Part shown: positions 50,190 through 58,487 of the stretch, one piece after another
Numbering within the stretch: position 1 is the stretch's first letter
How the letters are laid out: each line of letters opens with the position of its first letter
From: DATMRF01 sp035566435
GTDB lineage: Bacteria; Verrucomicrobiota; Verrucomicrobiia; Limisphaerales; UBA8199
Reading direction: 5' to 3'
Assembly (NCBI GenBank): GCA_035566435.1
Contig: DATMRF010000080.1
Span: 1-64,000 of the forward strand
DNA: 64,000 nucleotides
Made by a program: the position numbers and the translations under genes
Notes under the pieces: model-generated
What the model saw: the letters and a program-made list of their open reading frames with translations, nothing else
The model's database searches: none
What the model was told of the DNA's origin: nothing

Positions 50190-50207
50190 GTGTAAAGGCC
50201 GTCGACG
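50190..50207 (+). promoter_or_regulatory. Bipartite element, copy 4
   Basis: Reads GTGTAAAGGCCGTCGACG, 87 bases from copy 3 in the same orientation and just beyond the 3' end of prsR. A degenerate inverted version (GTGTCTAAAGCGC on the minus strand) lies between the two copies at about 50168-50180. Confidence 0.7.
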
Positions 50208-50230
50208 CTTTCGCATGGCATTTCCTACTC

Positions 50231-51613
50231 TCATTCTGGCTCGACAGTCCTACCCTCGCGCTCAGCCCGCGCTATTCCCAACTTCTCCATCAACTCATAA
50301 AAAGTCGGCCGGCTGATTCCCAGGTCCGCCGCGGCGGGAGCGATTTTTCCCGAATGTTTCCGAAGGGCTCGGTTAATCACGTCTCTCTCAGCCGCTTCCC
50401 TTGCTTCTTTGAGGTTAAGGCTGAGGGAGAGGGCGGCAGGGTTCTCCAACTCCAAATCTGCGGCCGTCAAGCGCACCCCTTCCGCCATAATGACGGCGCG
50501 TTTGACTCGGTTTTCAAGCTCACGCACGTTGCCTGGCCAGGAATGTGCAATAAGCGCCCGGACTGCATCCGTGCCGAAGGCGAGTTCTTTCCTTCCATTT
50601 GAGGCCGTATTTCGATGGAGGAACTCCTGGGCCAGCAAACGAATATCGCCCTCCCGTTGACGGAGTGGAGGCAGGCTCACGATGACAACCGCAAGGCGGA
50701 AGTACAGGTCCTCCCGGAATTTGCCATCCGCGATAGCCGTCTGGAGGTCCACGTTCGTGGCAGCGACGACCCGAGTATCAACTTGAATTTCCTCTCGCCC
50801 GCCAACGCGTTCAATGCGTTGTTCCTGCAGGAACCGGAGCAGTTTGACCTGGATCTGTAAGGGGATCTCGCCGATTTCGTCCAGAAAGAGCGTTCCGCCA
50901 CTCGCGCTCTCGATACGCCCTTTTCGCTGAACATGAGCGCCGGTGAAAGATCCTTTTTCATGACCGAACAATTCACTCTCGAGGAGTGTTTCCGGGATCG
51001 CGCTGCAGTTGATGGCCACAAACGGATCTTCCTTGCGGGTGCTGCGCCGATGAATCGCCAGCGCGGCCAGTTCCTTGCCGGTCCCGCTCTCGCCCAAAAT
51101 CAAGACCGGGGCGTCGGTGGTGGCCACTTTGCGAATTAAGCTGAAAACCTGCTGCATTCGCACGCTCGTGCCCAGCAAGCCCTCGAAGGTGTCGGCTTGC
51201 GTCTGCGCCTGCAGTTCGCGGTAATCGCGTTCCAAGCCCGCGACATGAAAGGTCCGTCTTAGGATAACCTTCAGCTCTTCCAATTCAATGGGCTTGGTTA
51301 GGAAGTCGTATGCGCCGGCGCCAACCGCCTGGAGAGCGTTATTCTTCTCGGCCTGACCGGAGATCACGATCACTTTGGCGAAACTGTCGAGAGCGAGCAT
51401 CTCGGACAGAGCAGCCAACCCTTCCTCCGGAGTGCCCGAATGAGGGGGTAGCCCTAGATCGAGCAAGGTCACCCACGGGCGCTGTCCTTTGAAACATTCA
51501 ATCGCAGCACCGCGATCTTCTGCCAAGAGGACTTCATACTCCCGGTTCAGCCCCCACTTCATCTGGGTGCGAATTCCCTCGTCGTCGTCAACAATCAAGA
51601 GTCTGGGCTTCAT
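50231..51613 (-). CDS. prsR: PEP-CTERM system response regulator PrsR (sigma-54 activator)
   Basis: 460 residues from ATG 51613 (MKPRLLIVDDDEG); an upstream in-frame extension to 51700 overlaps prsK and is unlikely. A receiver domain (acidic DDD, phospho-acceptor Asp in LLDLGLP, Lys in FLTKPIE) occupies residues 1-120. The sigma-54 AAA+ domain follows with Walker A GESGTGKE, the sigma-54-contacting loop GSFTGA and Walker B GGTLFLDEIGE. A Fis-type helix-turn-helix (KIAPAAADLGISRPTFYELM) ends the protein. The family regulates exosortase-sorted protein genes. Here it lies 16 bases after prsK and directly upstream of a VPDGG substrate gene with a -24/-12 promoter, which fits that role. Confidence 0.92.
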   Translation of the reverse strand: MKPRLLIVDDDEGIRTQMKWGLNREYEVLLAEDRGAAIECFKGQRPWVTLLDLGLPPHSGTPEEGLAALSEMLALDSFAKVIVISGQAEKNNALQAVGAGAYDFLTKPIELEELKVILRRTFHVAGLERDYRELQAQTQADTFEGLLGTSVRMQQVFSLIRKVATTDAPVLILGESGTGKELAALAIHRRSTRKEDPFVAINCSAIPETLLESELFGHEKGSFTGAHVQRKGRIESASGGTLFLDEIGEIPLQIQVKLLRFLQEQRIERVGGREEIQVDTRVVAATNVDLQTAIADGKFREDLYFRLAVVIVSLPPLRQREGDIRLLAQEFLHRNTASNGRKELAFGTDAVRALIAHSWPGNVRELENRVKRAVIMAEGVRLTAADLELENPAALSLSLNLKEAREAAERDVINRALRKHSGKIAPAAADLGISRPTFYELMEKLGIARAEREGRTVEPE

Positions 51614-51629
51614 GAGATTTGCCTTCGCC

Positions 51630-53777
51630 TCACTCCATTTTCCCCAACGGCAACAAGACCCGGAACGCCGTCCCCTTCCCCAGCTCGCTCTCCACTTCAA
51701 TCCTGCCTTTATGCGCCTCGACGATCATCTTGGAATGAAACATGCCGATCCCGATCCCCTTTTGCTTGGTCGTCTGAAATGGTCGGAACAGGCGAGTCCG
51801 AATGAACTCGGGAGTCATCCCACAACCGGTATCGGCAACCGCCAGCACCGCCCAGCCGTTACTCCGGGCGGTCTCCACTCGAATTCGGCCGCCCACACCG
51901 GATGCGTCCCGCGCGTTCAGCACCAGATTGGTTAACACTTTTTTTATCTGCGTCGGGTCCAGCCTGACCCTGGGCAGAATCGCGAGTTCCTTCACGATTT
52001 CGACCCCGGAGGTTTGCTCCTGACCCTGAAGGGTTTCAGCGACCAGTTCGTTGAGATCGCATTCGACTGCCTGAACCTGAAGCTCGTGCCGTAGCATGTT
52101 GAGGCGGCTGATGAGATCGTTCAGATGTTCAACGGTTCTTGAAATCCCGCGCAAAGCGTCTTCGCGGAACGCCGGGTCCTGGTAATGAACCGGCAAGTTC
52201 TGCAGCATGAGTGAGAGGGTTGAGGCTGTGTTCTTTAGATCGTGCACAAAAAAAGCCGACATTGCCTGAAAGGCCCCCAACTGTCTGGCCTGTGAAAGCT
52301 TGTCAGTCAGCCGCAGGTTGAGCAATCCCACCGCGGTCTGGTCGGCCACAGCTTTAATCAGGTCCAAATCCTGGCCAGAATACGGCGTTCCGCCGACCCG
52401 ATCGCCAAGGATCATTACACCCAGCACATCGCTGCCCACCAGCAGCGGCGCACAAACCCGGTGTCCACCATCGTTGAATTGTTCTGGTTGCAATCGTCTA
52501 AGATCCGCCGCCCAGTTCCCTTTGGCCGAATCTATGTCCTCGGGCTTTGGATGGGCGCCCAACGCGCGAATCAACTCCGTCGCGTCCTCCGCCGCCAGCT
52601 TGGCCTGCTCCCCTTTCTCCGCAAACAGCGAAGTCGAAGCCGCAAACGCGAGCCTTGGCATGTCCTCATCGATTAGCCAAATGCTCACTGAAAGCGCCTG
52701 GAATACCTCTGAGACCAGTCTCGACACCGCCTCGCACAAGCTGGCTTGTTCGATGCAGCGCGTAGTTCGCTCCCTGAACGTTTGCCATACCCTCCGGTAA
52801 TCATATAGCGGCCTCTGAAAATGTCGGCTGACCCATTGCTTCGTGTAAACACGCACTCGATCCGACAGCAACAGGAGCGTCAGCGCCACCAAAGCGACGA
52901 GGACAAGGAAAGCCTTCACCTCAAAGGCTTCGTCTCCGCCAAGAACCGCAACCAGCTTTGCCAGCGCTCCGACAACGATCAGATAAATCCCGGCCAGCAT
53001 AACCGTGAAAGAATTATGCAGCACCGAGTGTGACGGGTAGATATTCACCTCGAAATGTCCCGCCCTCAACAAGGTCCGGATGATTAACGCACAACTCACC
53101 AGCAGCGCGCAGGAATCTACGGTTTGCAGCGAAAGGTTGGCTGCGTGGAAAAGAAGCACCTGGCTGCTGGAGTAGGCACGAGTGGCAAACAAAACGCCCA
53201 CGCCCAGAACCATGAACTTTATCCTCCAGCGCATCGTTCCCACGGCCGCGCGGTAGGTCCGTTCCAAATTCATCAGGACCACGACTGCACTCAACAGCAA
53301 CAGAAGGTGCAGGATGATCCCGGGCAGGCTGAGGCCGGCCATCAATGGGGCTCCCGGTGCCGCTTGGCTTACGAAAGTGACAAGGTCCGGGTAGAAAAGC
53401 AGCGCCACCCCGACTGGCGCCACAACTGCGCCCACGACTGGAATCAGCCACCTGGTTAGGAATTCACGATAGTTCCCTCGAGCGTAACTGAAGCTGAACA
53501 GGAGCCAGGCTCCTGGCGCAAAAGACATCGCCAGTAACTGCAAGGTTTCCCATTTGCCGGGGTCGTCCAGGCCCCCTGCCCTCCCCGCCAACCCGCCAAA
53601 TATGCTTTCAGCACCGAGCGCAGCCATCCCGGCCATGAAGGACCAGTGTGGAAGCGTTCGTCGTCCACGGACGGCCACGGCAATCGCCAAAACCCCAGCG
53701 CAGATGCCGCTGGAAAACGCGGCTATGTCACTAAAGTCCACGATTTCAAAAATGAACGAAAGGAAGACGCAAACCAA
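51630..53777 (-). CDS. prsK: PEP-CTERM system sensor histidine kinase PrsK
   Basis: About 715 residues if TTG 53777, 6 bases after the prsT stop, is used; GTG 53741 is an alternative. The first ~300 residues are a membrane sensor with about eight to ten helices. A GAF-like domain follows (about 330-490). The dimerisation/phospho-acceptor helix reads AMSAFFVHDLKNTASTLSLM, with the acceptor His near 510. The ATPase domain has the N box (NLVLNARDA), G1 (DTGCGMT) and G2 (GIGIGM). The layout, and the HDLKN form of the H box, match PrsK of exosortase systems, partner of PrsR. Tight spacing with prsT upstream and prsR downstream indicates one operon. Confidence 0.92.
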   Translation of the reverse strand: MVCVFLSFIFEIVDFSDIAAFSSGICAGVLAIAVAVRGRRTLPHWSFMAGMAALGAESIFGGLAGRAGGLDDPGKWETLQLLAMSFAPGAWLLFSFSYARGNYREFLTRWLIPVVGAVVAPVGVALLFYPDLVTFVSQAAPGAPLMAGLSLPGIILHLLLLLSAVVVLMNLERTYRAAVGTMRWRIKFMVLGVGVLFATRAYSSSQVLLFHAANLSLQTVDSCALLVSCALIIRTLLRAGHFEVNIYPSHSVLHNSFTVMLAGIYLIVVGALAKLVAVLGGDEAFEVKAFLVLVALVALTLLLLSDRVRVYTKQWVSRHFQRPLYDYRRVWQTFRERTTRCIEQASLCEAVSRLVSEVFQALSVSIWLIDEDMPRLAFAASTSLFAEKGEQAKLAAEDATELIRALGAHPKPEDIDSAKGNWAADLRRLQPEQFNDGGHRVCAPLLVGSDVLGVMILGDRVGGTPYSGQDLDLIKAVADQTAVGLLNLRLTDKLSQARQLGAFQAMSAFFVHDLKNTASTLSLMLQNLPVHYQDPAFREDALRGISRTVEHLNDLISRLNMLRHELQVQAVECDLNELVAETLQGQEQTSGVEIVKELAILPRVRLDPTQIKKVLTNLVLNARDASGVGGRIRVETARSNGWAVLAVADTGCGMTPEFIRTRLFRPFQTTKQKGIGIGMFHSKMIVEAHKGRIEVESELGKGTAFRVLLPLGKME

Positions 53778-53783
53778 GACTGC

Positions 53784-56700
53784 CTACTGCAGTTCTTTGA
53801 TCGCCCGCGTCGCTTCGTCCGCGAGTTGTGCCCGAACGTTCAGATTCAGTGCGCGCTCAAGAGCCACTTTACTCCGGGCGCCATCTTTAAGGCGGTAAAA
53901 AGCCATGCCGAGGTAATATTGCAATTCAGCATCCGTGGTTCGTTGGCGCGCGCTCTCATCGAGGAGCTGCGCGGATCGGCCAAAGTCGCCGCGACGAAAA
54001 GCGAGGAGGCCGAGGGTTTTGGCGATGTCGGGATCTTTCGGAGAGGCTCGCCGGGCTTCAGCGCCCAATTCGAACGCTTTCTGGTCATCGCCAAGGTGTT
54101 CGAAATAGAGCTGGGCGAGGTTCTTAAGAGCCGGAACAAACGCAGGATATTGGGCCAGGACTCGTTCATATACTCGAGCCGCTTCGAGGTAGCTTCCCTG
54201 TTTTTCCTCGCTGGCGGCGGAAATCATCAGGGCTGGGGCATAGTTGGGGTCTTGGGCCAGCACCCGGCGGGCTTCGGCCGCGAGCGCCTCAGCCTGCACC
54301 GCTTCCCCGCAGGCAGCGACCATCGTCAGAAAACGCTTGCCGTCATCCGTAAAAGCTGACGGCGGACCCGCTTGAACGGCCGCCTGCATCGACGCTTGCG
54401 CCTCGGCGATTCGACCCAGACTGTAGTACGCCCACGCCAGATCATGCGAGATCTCCGGGTCGGCCGGGAGTTTGCGCGCTGCCTCCTCAAGCAAACTCGC
54501 CGCCCAGGTGTAATCGCGTGCCCGGTACACCAACTGGCCCAGTGTACGGGTAACTTGCGCGTCCTCCGGCGCAAGCGAGTGGGCAGCCTTCGCTAATTCC
54601 AGTGCTTCGGCCGGTCGCTTTAGTTGATGAGAATAAAGCCGCGCTAAATGGAGCATGAACTGAGGATTTTGAGGATTCTTTTTCAAGCCCTGCTGGTAGG
54701 TCTCCGCCGCTTTGGCGAAAGCCCGGTCGCGTTCCTGGATGGCACCGAGGCGGCTAAAGGCAACTGGATCGTTCGGGGCTTCCTGCAGTCTCTTCTCCAG
54801 TCTATTCACCTCGACTGCGCCGGCAGTCCTCACATCCAACGCCAAAATCTCCAGGCAACGCCTCCCTTCGTCCTTGCCGGAGAACTCCTTGGTCGATTGG
54901 ACGCCGATTTCAAGCTGCGCGCGCGCCGCGTCCTCCTCGCCCAACATATAATGGGTCATCCCGAGATGGAATCGAACTTCCGGTTCTCCGGGCAGCTTTT
55001 CGGCGCTTTCCTCCAGCATGCCAAGCGCGCGGCTGTACTCGCCACGCTTGTAAAGAATCCAGCCGAGAGTGTCCGCCGTGCTCGGATCGTAGGGCAGCAG
55101 TTGCCGCGCTTTCTCCGCCATCTGGTAAGCCTTCCCGAGTTGCTGGAAGCGTTCGGAGTACAAGTAGGCAAGGTTGTTCAAGGCTGGGCTGAATCTTGGA
55201 TTCACAACGAGCAGCTTTTCGTAAGCATCCTTGGCTGCTTCATAATGCTTCATCTCGTCTTGAATCATCCCGAGTTGCATGAGCGCCGCCACGTTATTGG
55301 TCTTCGATAGGAAAGCGTTAAGCCGATCCAGCGCCTGTTGGTGCTTGTTCGTCGCCAGATAAAGTCGCGCCAGCAACAGATAGGAAGTGCTGAGGTTCGG
55401 ATCCAGAGAGATCGCTCTAACCAGGGCCGATTCGGCACGGTCCAGTTCCCCGCGCGCCGCAGGGTTGTCGCTGAATTGGAGTTTCGCCCGCGTCGAGACA
55501 GCGGCGCCGGCCGGCTCCTCCGGATTATATCCCATGGCCTCGGTCATCGCGATCTTGGCGATCAAAAGCCACGGTCCGGCCGCGCTGGGGTCCTTCTCCA
55601 TCTGCTTCTGGACCCGCTCCTTGGCCGCAGCATACTGTTTCTCCAGCAGATCCAAATCAACCAGGTTTTCGAGCGCAGGCAGGTACGCGGGAGAGATCTC
55701 CAGGGACTTTTCAAACGCCTTTCGCGCCTCCGCTCTGTTTTTTTGTTGAGCTAGCACAATCCCAAGCAGTTGGGGCACTTCGGGGCTCTTTGGAAACAAC
55801 TCTTCCATGCGGCGATAAACAGCCGCCGCTTCATCGGGGTTTTTTTGCGCTAGATAGGCACTGGCCAGGAGCAGGTGAGCCTGGGGAATCTGAGGCTGCT
55901 GCTGAATCAACTTCCTCAGTGAAACCACCGCGGAGGCCGACTCGCCCGTGCGGATCTTTAAGTTGGCGAGGAGCAGGATCGCGTCGGCGAAATCGGGCTC
56001 ATGGGCCAGCGTCTGGCTGAGGATCTGAGCGGCAGCCGCCGCCGCGCCGGCCTGAACCTGGGCGAAGGCGAGCCGGTACTCGACCTGAGGAACGCGTTTG
56101 TAAATGCCGATGCCGAGAATGCGTTGGAATTGTGTAATTGCATTCGTAGTGTCGCCTTGGGCCAGCAGCAGACCGCCCTTAAGCATCAGGGCATCGAGAT
56201 TGATTGGATCGCGCAGGAGTGTCATTTTGAGCAGAGAATCGCAGTCCGGGTATCGCTGCTGGGCAAACGCCAATTGCGCAAGGAATACCCAGGCCGGCAC
56301 ATAGTCTGGCGCCTTTTTCGTGATTTCTTGGACCATGTCCCTGGCTGCGTCAACGGCGCCGTTCCGGAGCCTGAAATCCGCGTAGCGCAAACGCACCGGG
56401 GAGCGCAGAGGCGCGAGGTCTGCCGCCATCTTCAGAGCTGCCTCCGCTTCTTTGACGGCGCCGCGGGCCAAATAGAGATCGCCGAGCCCCATATAGGCCG
56501 TGCTGGATTTGGGGTCGAGTGCGATGGCTTGCCTCAGCTCGAGCTCGGCCTGCCCCTGGTCCAGTTCAAGAAATGAGATCGAGCTGCGGGCAACGTGGTA
56601 TGCCGCTGTCGCCCTTACCGCCGGCGGTAGCGCTTCGAATCGGCGCAATGTTTCTTGCAACTGATTGGTTGTAAACGCGGTTCCTGCGAGCAACAACAAG

Positions 56701-57101
56701 GCGTCTTCGTTCCCTGGCTGCTTATCCAGAATCCTGCCGGCCTCCTCCCGAGCCTCGTTGAAGCTTCTCAGCGAAAACAAAGTCTGGCCCAACTTCGCCC
56801 GCGCATCGAGGTTTTCTGCGTGCAACTCCAACCCCTTCTGGAGATACGCGCAAGCCTGGGGCAGTTTGCCCTCCGCGTAGTAGATCAAGCCCAGCCTCGT
56901 CATGGCAACCGGCTCCGTCGGGGCAATTCTCAGCACCCCAAGGTACTCAACCTCCGCTCGGTCATATCGCTCGGTCTCAAAATCATGGGCGGCACGCGAC
57001 AGGTAGCGATTCTTTCTAGCCTGTTTCGTGCATCCGCTGCTTCCGCCCGCTAAAAGGGAAAGGGCGATCAAAAGCGAAAACGATAGCCTTGCTGTTTGCA
57101 T
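53784..57101 (-). CDS. prsT: PEP-CTERM system TPR lipoprotein PrsT
   Basis: 1,105 residues from ATG 57101. This start gives MQTARLSFSLLIALSLLAGG then SSGC, a lipoprotein signal with a slightly unusual lipobox. The upstream in-frame extension to 57440 overlaps the exosortase gene and is rejected. The rest is almost entirely tetratricopeptide repeats, roughly two dozen, with typical A-x-x-LG and YPxxxxAL positions (for example AAKDAYEKLLVVNPRFSPAL, then NNLAYLYSE). Length and architecture match PrsT. It lies 23 bases after the exosortase stop, with a GAGGGG ribosome-like site overlapping that stop, so the operon order is exosortase-prsT-prsK-prsR. Proposed role: envelope scaffold for exopolysaccharide/sorted-protein export (inference). 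Confidence 0.88.
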   Translation of the reverse strand: MQTARLSFSLLIALSLLAGGSSGCTKQARKNRYLSRAAHDFETERYDRAEVEYLGVLRIAPTEPVAMTRLGLIYYAEGKLPQACAYLQKGLELHAENLDARAKLGQTLFSLRSFNEAREEAGRILDKQPGNEDALLLLAGTAFTTNQLQETLRRFEALPPAVRATAAYHVARSSISFLELDQGQAELELRQAIALDPKSSTAYMGLGDLYLARGAVKEAEAALKMAADLAPLRSPVRLRYADFRLRNGAVDAARDMVQEITKKAPDYVPAWVFLAQLAFAQQRYPDCDSLLKMTLLRDPINLDALMLKGGLLLAQGDTTNAITQFQRILGIGIYKRVPQVEYRLAFAQVQAGAAAAAAQILSQTLAHEPDFADAILLLANLKIRTGESASAVVSLRKLIQQQPQIPQAHLLLASAYLAQKNPDEAAAVYRRMEELFPKSPEVPQLLGIVLAQQKNRAEARKAFEKSLEISPAYLPALENLVDLDLLEKQYAAAKERVQKQMEKDPSAAGPWLLIAKIAMTEAMGYNPEEPAGAAVSTRAKLQFSDNPAARGELDRAESALVRAISLDPNLSTSYLLLARLYLATNKHQQALDRLNAFLSKTNNVAALMQLGMIQDEMKHYEAAKDAYEKLLVVNPRFSPALNNLAYLYSERFQQLGKAYQMAEKARQLLPYDPSTADTLGWILYKRGEYSRALGMLEESAEKLPGEPEVRFHLGMTHYMLGEEDAARAQLEIGVQSTKEFSGKDEGRRCLEILALDVRTAGAVEVNRLEKRLQEAPNDPVAFSRLGAIQERDRAFAKAAETYQQGLKKNPQNPQFMLHLARLYSHQLKRPAEALELAKAAHSLAPEDAQVTRTLGQLVYRARDYTWAASLLEEAARKLPADPEISHDLAWAYYSLGRIAEAQASMQAAVQAGPPSAFTDDGKRFLTMVAACGEAVQAEALAAEARRVLAQDPNYAPALMISAASEEKQGSYLEAARVYERVLAQYPAFVPALKNLAQLYFEHLGDDQKAFELGAEARRASPKDPDIAKTLGLLAFRRGDFGRSAQLLDESARQRTTDAELQYYLGMAFYRLKDGARSKVALERALNLNVRAQLADEATRAIKELQ

Positions 57102-57124
57102 TTCGTGACTGAACCGCAGGCCCC

Positions 57125-58096
57125 TCAATCGGATCCTTCGGGTCGGAGGGACCGGTTGCGCTCCCCTCTCCGAAGATACACGAGGAGGAGAAAGAATGGG
57201 ATGAGAGACAAAACGAAGAAGATTGGGCCCCCCTTGCGATGGATGTATGAATTGATCATGTCGGGGGAAACGTTGACGCAAAGCTCGCCTATCGTGACAA
57301 TGCGAAAACCGTTTCGCAGGAGAGCCAATGGAATCACTGCCACGCTGAGAATCAGGCGTCGCCACGGGCTTTGCAACAATAGGTGCCCCGCCACCACGCT
57401 CGTGATGAACAATACGAGCGTCGAGTGAATCCCGCTGCATTCCGGCGCCACCTCCAATGTAAAACCTGGCAATTGGAGCACCGTCTCGTGGCGAAGCACT
57501 GGCATTCCCGCTAAACCAAAAAGCAGTTCCGCAGCGTCAGCAGACCGATGTTGCAGAAACCCTTCGATCGACCGTCGGAGCACTTCTGGGAAAGGAACGA
57601 TGAAGAATGAAAATGAGATTGCGAATATCGTCCGGCGCAGCGTCTCCGTCCGCAGGAACAAAAACTCACCTGCAAAAAGGAAACATAAAAAGGCGAAAGC
57701 CTTAACCGCGAGCTGATCACATGCCGTCGGTTTCCACCCGGAGCGCAGCCAGCAAGCGTAGCTGACGAGCACCCCAACGGCAGCCATGAGTGGGAACATC
57801 GCCAGCCACGGCGCTCGGCTGGAATCAGACGAATTAGCCTCACGCTTTGACCAGGCCAGGTACCCGCTGATGAAAGGAATGAGCAAAATGTACGAGTACA
57901 GCTCGCTTCCCCAGGCGAATCGCCCCAGGTCCCAAAGCGCGGGGCCGAAACAAACCAGTAGAACCAGGATCCACCCAACCAGCCACTCCGGACGGTCACG
58001 GTGCTTCAAGCTCTCGGCTGGCTGCTCCAGAGACATTCTTTCTGGCACCCTCCTCGGACGGCGGGCGATGGGCTCGATTGCTGCGTTTGCGGGCAT
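57125..58096 (-). CDS. Exosortase (VPDSG/PEP-CTERM transpeptidase-like)
   Basis: 323 residues from ATG 58096. A second ATG at 58036 (MSLEQPAESLKH) is preceded by AGGAGG at a longish distance and may be the true start. About eight membrane helices. The catalytic triad of the exosortase/archaeosortase family is present: Cys220 in VAPECSGIHST, Arg261 or Arg265 in LLRNGFRIV, and His286 in SYIHRKGG. Exosortases cleave and re-attach proteins bearing a C-terminal motif-helix-Arg tail at the inner membrane. The two VPDGG-tailed proteins at 46213 and 49252 are its likely substrates. It may belong to the verrucomicrobial VPDSG-specific subclass, but the subclass cannot be settled by eye. Confidence 0.92.
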   Translation of the reverse strand: MPANAAIEPIARRPRRVPERMSLEQPAESLKHRDRPEWLVGWILVLLVCFGPALWDLGRFAWGSELYSYILLIPFISGYLAWSKREANSSDSSRAPWLAMFPLMAAVGVLVSYACWLRSGWKPTACDQLAVKAFAFLCFLFAGEFLFLRTETLRRTIFAISFSFFIVPFPEVLRRSIEGFLQHRSADAAELLFGLAGMPVLRHETVLQLPGFTLEVAPECSGIHSTLVLFITSVVAGHLLLQSPWRRLILSVAVIPLALLRNGFRIVTIGELCVNVSPDMINSYIHRKGGPIFFVLSLIPFFLLLVYLRRGERNRSLRPEGSD

Positions 58097-58105
58097 GCTC
58101 AGCAC

Positions 58106-58487
58106 TATTTGGACGCTTCCCCGGCATTAGCCAGTTCGCGGGCGGTCCAATCGCCCCCCAACGGGGCGGTGGCGCACCGATCGATGCCGCGCCTCGCCGG
58201 CCCCAAAGGTTCTCCGTCGCACAATCGCAAAATCACTTTGCAGATTGTACCACCGGGAAGCCAGTTTTGCCTCTCCGCATTAATCCTGCTCCTCGCGTCC
58301 AAATAAACACCTACTTCTGCATGAATTGTAGGAGCCGACGTAAGGAGGCCCTGATCGATGCTAAAAAAGCGACAGCCCGGCGACCCAACCGAGGACGTTC
58401 AGTCGCGGATTGCTCAGAAGCCCCGGATTTCTTTTCCTCTATCCGCGAAATCCGCCTAATCCGCGGTCAAAATTGAGCCTGCCTTGT
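58106..58487. repeat. Intergenic with interspersed repeat fragments
   Basis: No gene seen. A hairpin CGCCCC/GGGGCG at 58152-58168 has no T run. Two repeat-like pieces are present: GTAGGAGCCGACGTAAGGAG at about 58329-58348 and a string of CGCGGATT/GCGGATTT words at about 58440-58470. Both resemble dispersed sequences I associate with verrucomicrobial genomes. The promoter of the exosortase operon must lie in the right part but is not identifiable. Confidence 0.45.

Noticed and set aside
50231..51700. PrsR start at 51700
   Set aside because: The extra 29 residues overlap prsK and precede a canonical receiver-domain start at ATG 51613.
53784..57440. PrsT start at 57440
   Set aside because: It would overlap the exosortase gene by over 300 bases and bury the lipoprotein signal that begins at ATG 57101.
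58152..58168. GC-rich hairpin right of the exosortase gene
   Set aside because: No T run on either strand and not at the 3' end of a gene in the right orientation.
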